A DNA stretch of 64,000 nt from Nibrella saemangeumensis (GCF_039541915.1 NZ_BAABHD010000084.1:186001-250000); one strand, 5' to 3'. Shown: positions 52,927 to 63,082, numbered from the stretch's first letter. The notes: a model not told the origin generated them from the letters alone. A program made the numbers and translations.

Positions 52927-55470
52927 TCACCAGGATACGACCAGATTACCGGTTACGTTTTCCACGATATAGTGCTTACCGAAGCGGTTGTCGCCGGCTT
53001 TAAAAGTGACCTGGCCTGTTTTCCAGGGGTAGGCCGCATTGACGTAGGCGTGAAACTGCTGATCCGTTATGTGTTCTTCGGGATAGATCCGGACCGTAGC
53101 ATTTTTCAGGCCCTCGACGCTATACCGTTTGGTAATACCTTTCTGACCGGAGTGAAGCTCTTTGAAGGAGACAATTCCATCGGTCTGCTCCACAAAAACC
53201 CGGCACTCCCGGTTCCAGGATGTCGGCATGGTGTAGGTGGAATTTCCGCGGTCCAGTTTTGTCTCCAACCCCAGCAGCAGCGGAGCGCCCTGCTGGAACC
53301 GGAAGCGCTGTTTTACGGTACTGTTGGGGTTGTAGCCGGAGAATATAAAGGCATTGTTACTGCGGGCGATGGTCAGCACCGGGTTCTTGATGGATGGGTC
53401 CTGCTTCTCCACCGAGTGGCCGAGGCCAAACTCCTGCAGGATATACCGCAGGTGCAGCGGACCCGTAAACCATTTCTCCGGGTCATCGGGCGTCAGTAAC
53501 CGCCCCCCCGTAAAACTGCTGGCGTTGGTGCCGCGCAGGTAAGCCACTTTTCCGCCCTGCCATTCCGGCCTGGTGCGAACCCAGACTGCATCGCGGCTTT
53601 TACCACCCTGCTCTACCTGCACCAGCAGTTTGGTGCCGGCATCACTGCTGTTTTTCAGCGTCGTGCGGAAACCGCCACCGCTGAACAGGGCGCGGTGGTT
53701 AATCACGCTGGGGTACGCTTTCTCCAGCATATCGGTCATGTAGTTCGTCCTGATCCGGAACTCGCCTTCGAGCGGAGCGTCATTCGTCTGGTTCAGGAAA
53801 TCCAGAAAGGCCGGGCTGGCATGATCCGTAGGGCCAAAAATGATGAGCTTGCCGCCTTTCTGGACAAAACCCATCAGGGCCTTTTCCAACGCGGAGCCCA
53901 CATCCGGCGCAATGGTCAGCAACGTCGACTCCCGGAAGTAGCCCGGCTGTCTGGCTATAACCGACTGGAACGAGGTGGTGGAAATGACCGTGTTCAGCGG
54001 CAGGCCGTTATTGATGGCCTGCCGGATGTACCAGTCACCGTAGTAGACTTCCGGTAGCCGGTCTTTAGCCGAGTACGCCCACTGGTGGTACTCATCAAAG
54101 GGATAGACCCAGACCAGCGGGCCGGGGGCCGTGGGTGCATCGTAGCGGGCTTTCAGGATGTGCGGGGTAACCTCATCGGGTACCTGCGTGGGCATTTCGC
54201 CCAGGGAGTTGTCGATGGTCAGGAAGTTCAGGTGCGTGGGGATGCCGATTTTGCCGTTGGCGTCAATCCGGCTGACTGACATCGGCAGGTAAATATCGTG
54301 CGCTTCCCGCCCGTAGCGATCGAGCCAGGGGCTGTTGAGCCACCAGGGGTCGTGGGTGTAATAGCGGAACAGAAAGCGGTTGTCGGGCAGTTCGGCCATA
54401 CGCGACATATAGCCGACCATCTCCAGACCAAAATCCCCATCCAGAGCCGCCCAGGGCGAGTTCGGCGGAGGCAGCATGTTGTAGTTACCCTCGTAAATCT
54501 GTTTCAGGTTGACGGCATCCCGCGCCAGGTCAGCACCGACCGACAGGTTGGTACCTCTCGTCTGGATCTGAAACGTTGGGCATTCCTTCCGGAACAGCTT
54601 CCAGAAATCATTGATTTTCGCGGTTAAGTCCGCCAGCCGGTTTTGGGCAAAGTCTTTACCGGTAAAGATGGCACCCGTAGCCGACCAGCCTTCGGCCCCG
54701 AACCCAAACCCGTTGCTGAACCAGATGTAATCGTACCCTAAGTCCTTCAGAAAATGCTGACTCTGCCGGCCGAAGAATAGGCCAAAGGGTGTGTTGGCCG
54801 GAATGCCTTTGGGAAAGCCGGCGTAGGTGTTGTTATCGGCGTTCAAAACGGAATAACAACTGACAAAGCTTTTATGGCCCATGGCGCTGCCGCCCAGGAT
54901 TTCCGGATGCTTTTTGTATTTGAACTCCGATTTGGCAAACTCCGGACCGGGGTCGAAGGTAGCCCCCACCAGAATCGGCTTGCCCGTCACGCGTTTCCCT
55001 GCTTCTTTCAGCGCCTGAATGATAAATTTGAGGTCGCCGTAGGTAAACGCGGGCGGGTTGTCCATGTAGAGGTAAGCCCGCTCGTGGATGGAGAGTTCTT
55101 CCGGTCCGGAGCCTACTTCGTGTTTGGTGTTGGGATTGCCCAGGTAGCGGGCCCACTCCAGCGACTGATCAAGCGTACCCTTGTAGTCCAGGATTTCGGA
55201 ACCATCGCTGGTCCACAGCATCACAGACACCGTATCGGTATGGCGAAGCAGCGAATGCCACTGGGTGAACATTTCGGTAGCGACCTCGCGGATATAGGCT
55301 TTATCATTCCTTTTGAACGGCTTTAGCGAGGCCTCCAGCGTAATGTTGTTGAATGATTTGCCTTTCAGGTAAGAATTACCAGCCTGAGCCTGAGCAGGCT
55401 GCGGATTTACACCGCAGCCCAGCATCAGGCAAAAGAGAAGGATGAATAAATGGACCGGGAATGTTTGCAT
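52927..55470 (-). CDS. Secreted protein of unknown family, probable glycan-active enzyme
   Basis: An 847-residue protein with a signal ending in LMLGC (Cys19), so possibly a lipoprotein. Residues 40-450 look like a barrel enzyme: NITLEASLKPFKRNDKAYIR near 42, VSVMLWTSDGSEILDYKGTL near 80, GKPILVGATFDPGPEFAKSE near 162, YDYIWFSNGFGFGAEGW near 247 and FRYYTHDPWWLNSPWLDRYG near 367. Near 540 an amidotransferase-like or trimerisation-type alpha/beta region follows (LMGFVQKGGKLIIFGPTDHA), as in some beta-galactosidases, then beta domains. I recognise no family. Position between SusD and the GH106 genes argues for hydrolase activity on the same glycan. Confidence 0.7.
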   Translation of the reverse strand: MQTFPVHLFILLFCLMLGCGVNPQPAQAQAGNSYLKGKSFNNITLEASLKPFKRNDKAYIREVATEMFTQWHSLLRHTDTVSVMLWTSDGSEILDYKGTLDQSLEWARYLGNPNTKHEVGSGPEELSIHERAYLYMDNPPAFTYGDLKFIIQALKEAGKRVTGKPILVGATFDPGPEFAKSEFKYKKHPEILGGSAMGHKSFVSCYSVLNADNNTYAGFPKGIPANTPFGLFFGRQSQHFLKDLGYDYIWFSNGFGFGAEGWSATGAIFTGKDFAQNRLADLTAKINDFWKLFRKECPTFQIQTRGTNLSVGADLARDAVNLKQIYEGNYNMLPPPNSPWAALDGDFGLEMVGYMSRMAELPDNRFLFRYYTHDPWWLNSPWLDRYGREAHDIYLPMSVSRIDANGKIGIPTHLNFLTIDNSLGEMPTQVPDEVTPHILKARYDAPTAPGPLVWVYPFDEYHQWAYSAKDRLPEVYYGDWYIRQAINNGLPLNTVISTTSFQSVIARQPGYFRESTLLTIAPDVGSALEKALMGFVQKGGKLIIFGPTDHASPAFLDFLNQTNDAPLEGEFRIRTNYMTDMLEKAYPSVINHRALFSGGGFRTTLKNSSDAGTKLLVQVEQGGKSRDAVWVRTRPEWQGGKVAYLRGTNASSFTGGRLLTPDDPEKWFTGPLHLRYILQEFGLGHSVEKQDPSIKNPVLTIARSNNAFIFSGYNPNSTVKQRFRFQQGAPLLLGLETKLDRGNSTYTMPTSWNRECRVFVEQTDGIVSFKELHSGQKGITKRYSVEGLKNATVRIYPEEHITDQQFHAYVNAAYPWKTGQVTFKAGDNRFGKHYIVENVTGNLVVSW

Positions 55471-55507
55471 ACGTACGACGTAACAGCCAGGGTACTGTGG
55501 GGTCTGG

Positions 55508-56944
55508 TTAGTACCCTGGGTTTTGTTTGACAGTTGAATTCAGGTCTACCTCATTCTGCGGAATCGGGAACAGCAGTTCAAAGTCTTCTACCGAAAAGTT
55601 TAACTTTTGACTGGCGTAGTGAGCATTCAGTACTTCCCTGGCCCGGCCCGTCCGGACCAGATCAAACCAGCGGTGTCCCTCCAGAAAGAACTCCAGTTGC
55701 CGTTCTTTTTCCATAGCTGTCCGGAACTGCTGCTGGCTGAGATTGGCTAACTCCGGCAGTTTTGCCCGCTTCCGGACCTGATTTAAATAAGGCAGCGCTT
55801 CGGCGGTTTTACCCAGTTCGTTCAGGGCTTCGGCGTACATCAGCAGCACATCCGCGTAACGCAGCACAGTAAACGTTACGCCCCCGTCCGAAAGGGCAAT
55901 GGCGTTGAAGTCGACAAACTTCAGACCGTAGCGGGAGTAACTCTTTCGGCCGTTGATCAGCCGGACGGAGTCACTGACCGATACCGTTTTACGGTCGTCC
56001 CCAGCTTCGTACGTGTTTATCAGATTGAGCGTAGGAACAATCCGGCCGGAACCCTGCAGGTTGTTGGGAAAAATAGCCATGCTGGTGATGGCGGGCGTAA
56101 AGACTGCGGAGTAGTTGTTGCCCAGGTTGCGGTTCGTGGTGTACTGAATTTCCAGCATCGACTCGGCCAGGTTGTTATTGCCCGACGAGAAGAGGGTTTT
56201 GTAAGCGGGAGCCAGCGAATACCGATTGGCGTCAATCACCTCCTTCAACTTATCCGCGGCCGGCTGGTACTGTTGAAGGGTCAGGTACACTTTACCCAGC
56301 AGTGCTTTCACCGTACTGCGCGACGCTCGCGTTTTATCGGTATTCAGGGCCGCCGGAAGGAGTGATTCGGCACTCTGCAAATCCGCGATAATTATTTTAT
56401 AGACCTCCTCCTTCGGCTTTAAGGATAAGTCGCTAGCCGCAATCTGGCCAGGGCTGGTAAACTCCTGATCGGTGATGGGTACGTTGCCGAACAGACGAAC
56501 CAGGTAGAAATAGCTCAACGCCCGCAGGAATTTGGTTTCTCCAATGATCTTGTCTTTGGTGGCCTGGTCGAACTCCACCTTGTCGATGCGGTTCAGCAGG
56601 GTGTTGCTTTTGGAAATGGTGGACAAACAGGTACTCCACATCCCGCTGACGATACCATTGGTGGAGGTCAGGCCGTTCTGATCAAGCTGCATCTCGTCCG
56701 TTGTCGGCGACGACCACTGGATCTCGGCGTTATCGGTATTCAACTCGGCGACATACTGTACGGCGCTGTTGCTGTACAGGCCCCGAATATTGCTGTAGAT
56801 ACCGACCAGTGCTTTCTCAAAATCATTCTGGTTCTTGAAAAAGCTTCCGGTGCTGATCTGGTGCTGCGGGTATAATTCAAGGAAATCACGGCATGAAGAC
56901 AGGCCCACCATCAGGAGGGTGGCTGCTATTAGCATCTTCTTCAT
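55508..56944 (-). CDS. SusD/RagB-family outer-membrane glycan-binding lipoprotein
   Basis: A 478-residue lipoprotein (lipobox GLSSC, Cys18). DFLELYPQHQISTGSFFKNQ follows, then NDFEKALVGIYSNIRGLY and the TPR-like helices with KFLRALSYFYLVRLFGNVP near 137. The C-terminal part has YADVLLMYAEALNELGKTAE near 365 and QRQLEF-type EGHRWFDLVRTGRA near 428, ending in QNPGY. It binds the oligosaccharide at the outer face of the SusC transporter. It follows susC by 34 bp. Confidence 0.93.
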   Translation of the reverse strand: MKKMLIAATLLMVGLSSCRDFLELYPQHQISTGSFFKNQNDFEKALVGIYSNIRGLYSNSAVQYVAELNTDNAEIQWSSPTTDEMQLDQNGLTSTNGIVSGMWSTCLSTISKSNTLLNRIDKVEFDQATKDKIIGETKFLRALSYFYLVRLFGNVPITDQEFTSPGQIAASDLSLKPKEEVYKIIIADLQSAESLLPAALNTDKTRASRSTVKALLGKVYLTLQQYQPAADKLKEVIDANRYSLAPAYKTLFSSGNNNLAESMLEIQYTTNRNLGNNYSAVFTPAITSMAIFPNNLQGSGRIVPTLNLINTYEAGDDRKTVSVSDSVRLINGRKSYSRYGLKFVDFNAIALSDGGVTFTVLRYADVLLMYAEALNELGKTAEALPYLNQVRKRAKLPELANLSQQQFRTAMEKERQLEFFLEGHRWFDLVRTGRAREVLNAHYASQKLNFSVEDFELLFPIPQNEVDLNSTVKQNPGY

Positions 56945-56978
56945 AGCATTTATCGATGTTTTAACTGTTTAGGACTGA

Positions 56979-59900
56979 TTAAAGCGCCACCCGGACCCCA
57001 ACGGTATAGGTACGCGGATTGGGATAGGCGAAAAAGTCGATACCCGTCCGGCCGATGTTGTCACCGCCGGTACCTCCTTCCGGATCATAGCCGGGGTACT
57101 TCGTGAAGGTGTACAAATTGGTGATGTTGGCGTAGAGCGACAGGGCCTGTAGCTTCAGCTTTTCGGCAATCGTTTTCGGGAAAGCGTAACCCAGATTGAC
57201 ATTGCGGATGCGCACAAACGACCCATCGAACAGGTATTTGGAGGTACCCGCGCTGAAGCCGAAGGCGTAGTCGTTGCGGATGGAACGGGAGTAGATCCCG
57301 GCGCCGGGACTGCTCTCGGAACGCCAGCGGTCGGCCAGGGCAGCCAACTGGTTTTGTACACCGGCTCCGTTGATCGATACCTCTCCACCCTGAAAATACA
57401 TATCATTGCCATGTGAGCCGTAGACGTCTACGCTGAGGGACAAACTTTTATACGCAAAGCGGTTGCCCATACCCAAGGTAAATTTAGGCCAGGGGTTGCC
57501 CACGATGGTCCGGTCGGCCTGGGTGATGACCTTGTTGCCGTCGGCGTCCAGGAACCGGTAGTCGCCCGGCTGGACTCGGGGGTGTTGGAGCGGGCTGGAT
57601 TTAACTTCTTCGGCATTCTGGAAGACACCCTGAATCTTGAGCAGCCGGAAGCTGGAAATCGGATAACCCACCTGGGCTACCTGATACTCGGAGGTATTGA
57701 TCCGGGCATTTTCTGTGTTGAGGGCCAGTACCTTATTGCGATTCATGCTGAAGTTCATGTCTGTACTCCACGTAAAGCCGCCTTTGGCGATGTTCTGCGA
57801 ATTCAGCGTCAGTTCCAGCCCTTTGTTTTCGAGTTCGCCGATGTTCTGAAGTGAATTGGAGAAGCCGGAGGCCGCCGGTAAGGCTACCGTGAGCAGCAGG
57901 TCTTTTTTATGGCTGCGGTAGACATCGGCGGTCAGCGTCAGGCGGTTCTGGAAAAGCGACAAGTCTAATCCGAGGTTGGTCTGTATCGATCGCTCCCAGG
58001 TGAGCTCGTCGTTGGCCAGGCTGGTAGGGGTGATGCCGGCAATGACCTGTCCGCTGCTAACGGTACGGGCAATGCTGAGCAGACCCAAACTGGCGTAATT
58101 GCCGATCAGGTTGTTGCCGGAGGTTCCGATGCTGGCCCGGATTTTCAGTTCGCTGATCGCCGGAATGGCTTTCATAAAGTCCTCGTCCGATAGCCGGTAG
58201 GCGGCCGACAGCGACGGGAACGTACCCCACTTATTCCTGGCCCCGAACCGGGAACTTCCGTCGCGCCGGACAGTAGCCGTCAGCAGGTACTTGTCGGCAT
58301 AGGAATAGTTGAGTCGCCCCAGCCAGGAGAGCATTGACCACTCACTTTCGAAGTTGGTACCGGAGGTAATGCTACCGGCGGCCAGGAACGGTACATCGTC
58401 GGTGGGGAAATCAGACGCCCCCGCCTGCAGAATATTGTCGTTGTTCTTCTGCGCGGTGAACCCAACGATGGCATCGAAGCTGTGTTTCTCGTTGATCAAC
58501 CGGCGGTAATTCAGCGTATTCTCATTCAGCCAGTTCAGGCTGTTCAACTCCGTAACACCGGCGGTAGCGGCACCGGTCCGGCTGGTAGCGAGACCTACTT
58601 TGGACGATTTCCACAGCCGCGTAATGTTATTGGAATAGTTGACACCCACCGACGATTTCAGGACCAGGCCACTGGCGATCTCGTATTCCAGATAGGTGTT
58701 GGAAAAGACGTTATTGTTCTTTCGCTTATCCGAAAATTCACTGGCGATCAGGAGCGGATGCTCGACCGGGATACCCGTAGGGTCAGAGAACTCAGAATAG
58801 TAGTTGCCGGTGGCATCGTATACCGGAATGGTCGGATCGCTGGCCAGCGCGGCCGAGATTAACCCCCGGTGCTGCAGGTGCCCTTCGGCTCTGGCAAAAT
58901 CACCGTAGGAATGGGTGCCGGCGAAGGAGGTACCCAGCTTCAGTTTAGGGGTCAGGTAAACGTCCAGGTTGGTCCGTAAATTGAATTTTTTGAACGTCGA
59001 GCCGATGATAATGCCGTCCTGATCCAGAAAACCACCCGATACAAAGTAGTTGAGGTCATTTTTACTACCCGTTGCCGATAACTGGTAGTTATGTACCAGG
59101 GCTTTTCTAAAAATAAGGTCCTGCCAGTCGGTACCGTAGCCTTCGTTGGCGAACTGCTCCGGATTGCGGAAGGCCGGTTTGACGCGGTTATTGGCCGCCC
59201 GTGCTTCGTTCGGGTCGGTGGCTTTGCCGCCTGAGAATACCCAGGCATTGTCCCGGCCTTCGGCGACGAATTCGGCATACTGTCGGGGCGTTAACAATTC
59301 AATCTTTTTAACTAACTCCTGCACGCCGGTCGAGTGCTCGAAGTTAATCTGCGAGCGGCCCTGCTTTCCCCGCTTGGTCGTGATGATGATGACCCCGTTG
59401 GCTCCTCTGGACCCATAAATGGCGGTAGCCGACGCATCTTTCAAGACCTGAATGGATTCAATATCAGCCGGGTTAATGGTACTCAGCGGGTTAATCCGGT
59501 TGACACCGCTGCTGCTGGCAATCCCACTGGTTGAGTACGAGTTGGCCGCGAAGGAGCTGAGGTCAGACCCCCCTCCGCCGGTCCCGATGGCGTAGCCGTC
59601 AATGACGTATAACGGCTGGTTGCCCCCGGTAATGGAGTTAACCCCTCGCACCAGCACATTCACGTTGCCGCCCGGTGCGCCTGAGTTCTGCGTAATCTGC
59701 ACGCCGGCTACTTTACCCTGCATCATCTGATCGAAGCTGGAAGCCGATGGTACCGGCACCAGATCCTTGGGAGTCAGGTTGACGATAGAGCCGGTCACAT
59801 CTTTTTTACGCTGGGTACCGTAGCCGACCACCACCACATCGTTGAGTTGCTGCATATCGGGCTTCAACGCCACGTTTACGGTACTGCGGTTATCGACCGG

Positions 59901-60182
59901 AAACTCCTGTAAGGTGTAACCGATGAAGCTGACAACGACGGTGGCACCGGGAGAGACATTCAACTGAAACGACCCATTGGCATCGGTAGCCGTGCCATTG
60001 GTGGTCCCTTTCTCAGCAACGGTAGCGCCAATCAGGGGCGCGTTACTTTCGGCATCGGTAACCTTACCCTGAATAAGCCGCTTTCCGGTCGACTGAGCCC
60101 TGCCTTCATAAACTGAAGCAATCAGGCTCAGCACAAAGCACATAAAGGCCAGTGTGAGACGAGGCTTTAAAAAGTGTATCAT
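56979..60182 (-). CDS. SusC/RagA-family TonB-dependent outer-membrane transporter
   Basis: A 1067-residue protein. After a signal peptide (LTLAFMCFVLSLIASVYEGR), a carboxypeptidase-regulatory-like domain (GKVTDAESNAPLIGATVAEK, then GSFQLNVSPGATVVVSFIGY) leads to the plug with LNDVVVVGYGTQRKKDVTGS near 113 and VLVRGVNSITGGNQPLYVID near 177. The rest is a 22-strand beta-barrel with many aromatic ends and a terminal strand ending in VRVAL. It imports oligosaccharides together with SusD, driven by TonB. The gene starts 66 bp after the isomerase gene stop. Confidence 0.94.
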   Translation of the reverse strand: MIHFLKPRLTLAFMCFVLSLIASVYEGRAQSTGKRLIQGKVTDAESNAPLIGATVAEKGTTNGTATDANGSFQLNVSPGATVVVSFIGYTLQEFPVDNRSTVNVALKPDMQQLNDVVVVGYGTQRKKDVTGSIVNLTPKDLVPVPSASSFDQMMQGKVAGVQITQNSGAPGGNVNVLVRGVNSITGGNQPLYVIDGYAIGTGGGGSDLSSFAANSYSTSGIASSSGVNRINPLSTINPADIESIQVLKDASATAIYGSRGANGVIIITTKRGKQGRSQINFEHSTGVQELVKKIELLTPRQYAEFVAEGRDNAWVFSGGKATDPNEARAANNRVKPAFRNPEQFANEGYGTDWQDLIFRKALVHNYQLSATGSKNDLNYFVSGGFLDQDGIIIGSTFKKFNLRTNLDVYLTPKLKLGTSFAGTHSYGDFARAEGHLQHRGLISAALASDPTIPVYDATGNYYSEFSDPTGIPVEHPLLIASEFSDKRKNNNVFSNTYLEYEIASGLVLKSSVGVNYSNNITRLWKSSKVGLATSRTGAATAGVTELNSLNWLNENTLNYRRLINEKHSFDAIVGFTAQKNNDNILQAGASDFPTDDVPFLAAGSITSGTNFESEWSMLSWLGRLNYSYADKYLLTATVRRDGSSRFGARNKWGTFPSLSAAYRLSDEDFMKAIPAISELKIRASIGTSGNNLIGNYASLGLLSIARTVSSGQVIAGITPTSLANDELTWERSIQTNLGLDLSLFQNRLTLTADVYRSHKKDLLLTVALPAASGFSNSLQNIGELENKGLELTLNSQNIAKGGFTWSTDMNFSMNRNKVLALNTENARINTSEYQVAQVGYPISSFRLLKIQGVFQNAEEVKSSPLQHPRVQPGDYRFLDADGNKVITQADRTIVGNPWPKFTLGMGNRFAYKSLSLSVDVYGSHGNDMYFQGGEVSINGAGVQNQLAALADRWRSESSPGAGIYSRSIRNDYAFGFSAGTSKYLFDGSFVRIRNVNLGYAFPKTIAEKLKLQALSLYANITNLYTFTKYPGYDPEGGTGGDNIGRTGIDFFAYPNPRTYTVGVRVAL

Positions 60183-60248
60183 GGTAAACAGGTTTAGATT
60201 GTAGAGGCAATGGTAGTTGGGTGGGAAAAGACTTTAGGAACATATGAC

Positions 60249-61745
60249 TCAGTTGATGACGACCGACTCGATATTGAGGTAATTGGCAATTTTCTGGATC
60301 GTGGCGGCATGATGACCGATGCCCAGCGCGAAATGGTGAGTAGGGCCTTCTTTCATCCATCGCTTCAAAAAGGTCCGGACATCCGGTTTAAAGAAGCCCC
60401 GCGTGTTGGTATTGCCGGTTGGCGGGATAGGCCCTTTGATGGATTCTCCTTCGGCAATCACGAATTTGAACTTCCCGTCAAACGTCGAGCTGATGCTCAG
60501 CATGGTGATGGGTCCTTCCTTGATCTGGAACTCGACCCCGGCGCCAAAGCCGGGTTTGCCGTGGTATTTCTTCAGGCTGCGCAGGACCGGCCGACCTTCG
60601 GCAATGGCGATGTTATGGGGGCCATCGTGCCCGACCAGCACAAAATCCTCTTTGAAATCGACCGGGTGGAACTCGGCAAAGCTGCCGCCAATGCCCAGCC
60701 TTTCCATAATGAGCATTGCAATACAGGTCTTCAGGTCCGACTCGCCACACATCGGAAAGCCCGCGCCGGTAAGCAGGGAGTTGCCCACGATCAGGTTCGA
60801 CATCACAATCCGGGTATCACTCCCGTCTTCACCATCGTAGTAATAGGCAAGAGCATCCAGGTTTTTCTCCCGGACAAATTTTTCCAGTGCCACGGTTACC
60901 TGGGCGGCAATTTGCAGATCGGCCTCTTTGAGTTTTTCGGAAATAGGGTCCGATACCGGGTCGGGCGTGTCGAAAAAATCCAGAATGCGCTCTTTCACCG
61001 GTTCGATCTCCTCGTCGGTGGCGGTCCGGAACTTAGTCACAATTTCATGAGCTTCGCATTGCACAATGTGCGGACTGAAATGGGCGGTCAGCATGGTGGA
61101 GTCCGAATGCATATCGAGCATAGACTCGATCGGGTGGCCGATGTGGCCGATCCGGGCTGTTTTGAGATCGTGCAGCACGGTGGCGATCCGGCAGTATTCC
61201 TGAATTTCAGCTTCGGCGGCCGGATCGTCGTGCAGGGTACCGATAATCATTTCCGGGATCTTCTTGCCCATTCGGACAGCTACCCCGGCAAATTCAGGCA
61301 GGGCACAGATGTCATCGTTGTAGAGTTGGAGGTAGGTAGAGGCATTACCGTAGTCCAGCGCCTTATCGGGTTGCAGGGCCACCAGCACAATCGGCGTATC
61401 AATGCTTTTGATGATGATACCGAAGGTACTCGATGTGGCATAGGTGAGCATGTCACAGAAGATTAGGTCGAGGTTGGCCGCCTTCAGTTTCGGCACCAGT
61501 TCGTAGGCTTTGGTGGCGTCGTCAACCAGTCCGAAGTCAATGATCTCCACATCACTACCGGCGTTGATCTTTTCGATAAAAACCTCCTGCTTCCGGAGCA
61601 ACTGATCCAGGAGACCCTCGAACTGCCCCCAGTATTTGAAATACCCTACGCCGAAAACCCCAATTCTGGGTCGGGTGCGTTTGCGGTGTCTGACTGACAA
61701 TGAGTTCTCCTCCGGAGTGACGAGCAGGCTTGTCGTATTTTCCAT
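60249..61745 (-). CDS. L-fucose/L-arabinose isomerase-family protein
   Basis: A 498-residue protein in the L-arabinose/L-fucose isomerase fold: RIGVFGVGYFKYWGQFEGLL near 27, DLIFCDMLTYATSSTFGIII near 92, ARIGHIGHPIESMLDMHSDS near 195, and FPMCGESDLKTCIAMLIMER near 325 with metal-ligand Glu. GHDGPHNIAIAEG near 368 adds a His. It probably converts an aldose released by the locus to a ketose. The closest characterised isomerases use L-fucose or L-arabinose, but sequence alone does not define the sugar; with GH106 neighbours a deoxy-sugar is possible. Its upstream region bears the 17-bp dyad. Confidence 0.8.
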   Translation of the reverse strand: MENTTSLLVTPEENSLSVRHRKRTRPRIGVFGVGYFKYWGQFEGLLDQLLRKQEVFIEKINAGSDVEIIDFGLVDDATKAYELVPKLKAANLDLIFCDMLTYATSSTFGIIIKSIDTPIVLVALQPDKALDYGNASTYLQLYNDDICALPEFAGVAVRMGKKIPEMIIGTLHDDPAAEAEIQEYCRIATVLHDLKTARIGHIGHPIESMLDMHSDSTMLTAHFSPHIVQCEAHEIVTKFRTATDEEIEPVKERILDFFDTPDPVSDPISEKLKEADLQIAAQVTVALEKFVREKNLDALAYYYDGEDGSDTRIVMSNLIVGNSLLTGAGFPMCGESDLKTCIAMLIMERLGIGGSFAEFHPVDFKEDFVLVGHDGPHNIAIAEGRPVLRSLKKYHGKPGFGAGVEFQIKEGPITMLSISSTFDGKFKFVIAEGESIKGPIPPTGNTNTRGFFKPDVRTFLKRWMKEGPTHHFALGIGHHAATIQKIANYLNIESVVIN

Positions 61746-61766
61746 TTTATTCGTTAGTTTCTTCTA

Positions 61767-61783
61767 CTTAACGCACTAAGTTA
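61767..61783. promoter_or_regulatory. Candidate operator, copy 1 (isomerase gene)
   Basis: CTTAACGCACTAAGTTA lies 22-38 bp before the ATG at 61745. The 17 bases are identical to those at 63086-63102. It contains dyads CTTA-N6-TAAG and TAAC-N7-GTTA. On the minus strand it follows ATTTTTTG (a weak -7 form) by 6 bp, the same spacing pattern as in the MFS promoter. Confidence 0.65.
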
Positions 61784-61822
61784 TTTTGCCAAAAAATTTT
61801 TGTTCGCTAACCGGACCTGTTC

Positions 61823-63082
61823 TTACACGTTAACGGGCTCGGCCGCGTTGAACACGGAATCATACAACGGCTTTATTTTCGGTATGAAAAGGATAAAGAC
61901 GATAAACGCCAGTGGGTACAACAGACCGGACGCAATCCAGAGCGGACGATAGGTGTAGTTCTGGATAATAAGGCCCATAAGTGGATTCAGCAGCAGGCCC
62001 GAAACCGCTCCGGCTGTGCCGCTCAGCCCAACCACTGTAGAGGTAGCCCGCTCCCCGAACATATCGGAAATCGAGGTAATATAATTGGTAATCCAGAAGC
62101 CGTGGGCAAACATAAACACTGACATCAGGGCGATAGCGACTTCTACCGAAGCAACCCATTCAATCATGGGTGCCACCAGCGTTAGGGCAGCCGCTACACC
62201 CATAATGGTCTTCCGGGCTTTGTTGATGGAAAAGTTATGTTTGATCAGTTTATCGGAAAGCCAGCCCCCGATGATGTTGGCAATGCCCAGCGCCAGAAAC
62301 GGTATCCAGAAAAGACCACCGATTCGTTCGAAGGAGACATTCCGAACCTCACTGAGGTATTTAGGAATCCAGAACATGAGGAAGTAAAAAACGGGATCGA
62401 GCAGAAAACGAATCAGAATCAGCACCCAAACGGGTCTGTTTTTCAGAAGGTTAGTAAATGGAATGCTTTCCTTAGCTACGGAGGGCTCCTCTGCCCGCTC
62501 AGGCTGTACCGCTTTTGTTTTTTGCTGCCAGGGAATCAATAGCCATACGACCACCCAGCCGATGCCAATCAGGCCCGGCAGAATAAACCCGCCCCGCCAG
62601 CCGTACAATTCGGCGATCCAGATCGTCAGAGGAGGGGCAATAACGGCTCCAATGGCCGAACCCCCAATGGCGATGCCGTTGGCCAGCGCCCGCTCTTTTT
62701 TGTCAAACCAGTCATAGACGGTTTTGGCGGCTCCGGGAAAACATCCGCCTTCGCCCATACCCAGCAGGAAGCGAAAAGCAAGCAGCTGTCCAACCGTAGT
62801 CATGAACCCATGCAAACAGTTCGCAATCGACCATAGACCTACCGAAAGAGCCAGGCCGGTTTTTCCCCCGATTTTGTCAATAAGCCGCCCACCCAGGGTA
62901 AACATGAGCGCGTAGCTGATCAGGAAGCTCGTATTGATCATGCCGTACTGAACATCCGTGATGGAGAACTCCTTCTGTATCTTTATGATGGCAATCGACA
63001 GCACCTGCCGGTCCAGGAAGCTCAGCCCGGTGGCCACAAACAGCAACGAAACAATAAACCAGCGGGTAGAGGAACTTTTCAT
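61823..63082 (-). CDS. MFS transporter, anion:cation symporter (ACS) type, PUL-linked
   Basis: A 419-residue protein with about twelve membrane helices, LTFLDRQVLSIAIIKIQKEF-like start near 18, loop motif GGRLIDKIGGKTGLALSVGL near 61, and MGEGGCFPGAAKTVYDWFDK near 114, all typical ACS features. It likely imports the monosaccharide or sugar acid made by the locus. It heads the run of genes toward the PUL, 77 bp before the isomerase gene, and is preceded by the best promoter in the window and the shared dyad. Confidence 0.88.
   Translation of the reverse strand: MKSSSTRWFIVSLLFVATGLSFLDRQVLSIAIIKIQKEFSITDVQYGMINTSFLISYALMFTLGGRLIDKIGGKTGLALSVGLWSIANCLHGFMTTVGQLLAFRFLLGMGEGGCFPGAAKTVYDWFDKKERALANGIAIGGSAIGAVIAPPLTIWIAELYGWRGGFILPGLIGIGWVVVWLLIPWQQKTKAVQPERAEEPSVAKESIPFTNLLKNRPVWVLILIRFLLDPVFYFLMFWIPKYLSEVRNVSFERIGGLFWIPFLALGIANIIGGWLSDKLIKHNFSINKARKTIMGVAAALTLVAPMIEWVASVEVAIALMSVFMFAHGFWITNYITSISDMFGERATSTVVGLSGTAGAVSGLLLNPLMGLIIQNYTYRPLWIASGLLYPLAFIVFILFIPKIKPLYDSVFNAAEPVNV

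Noticed and set aside
60210..61466. 418-codon plus-strand frame opposite the isomerase gene
   Set aside because: No family features; the minus-strand isomerase frame is well supported.
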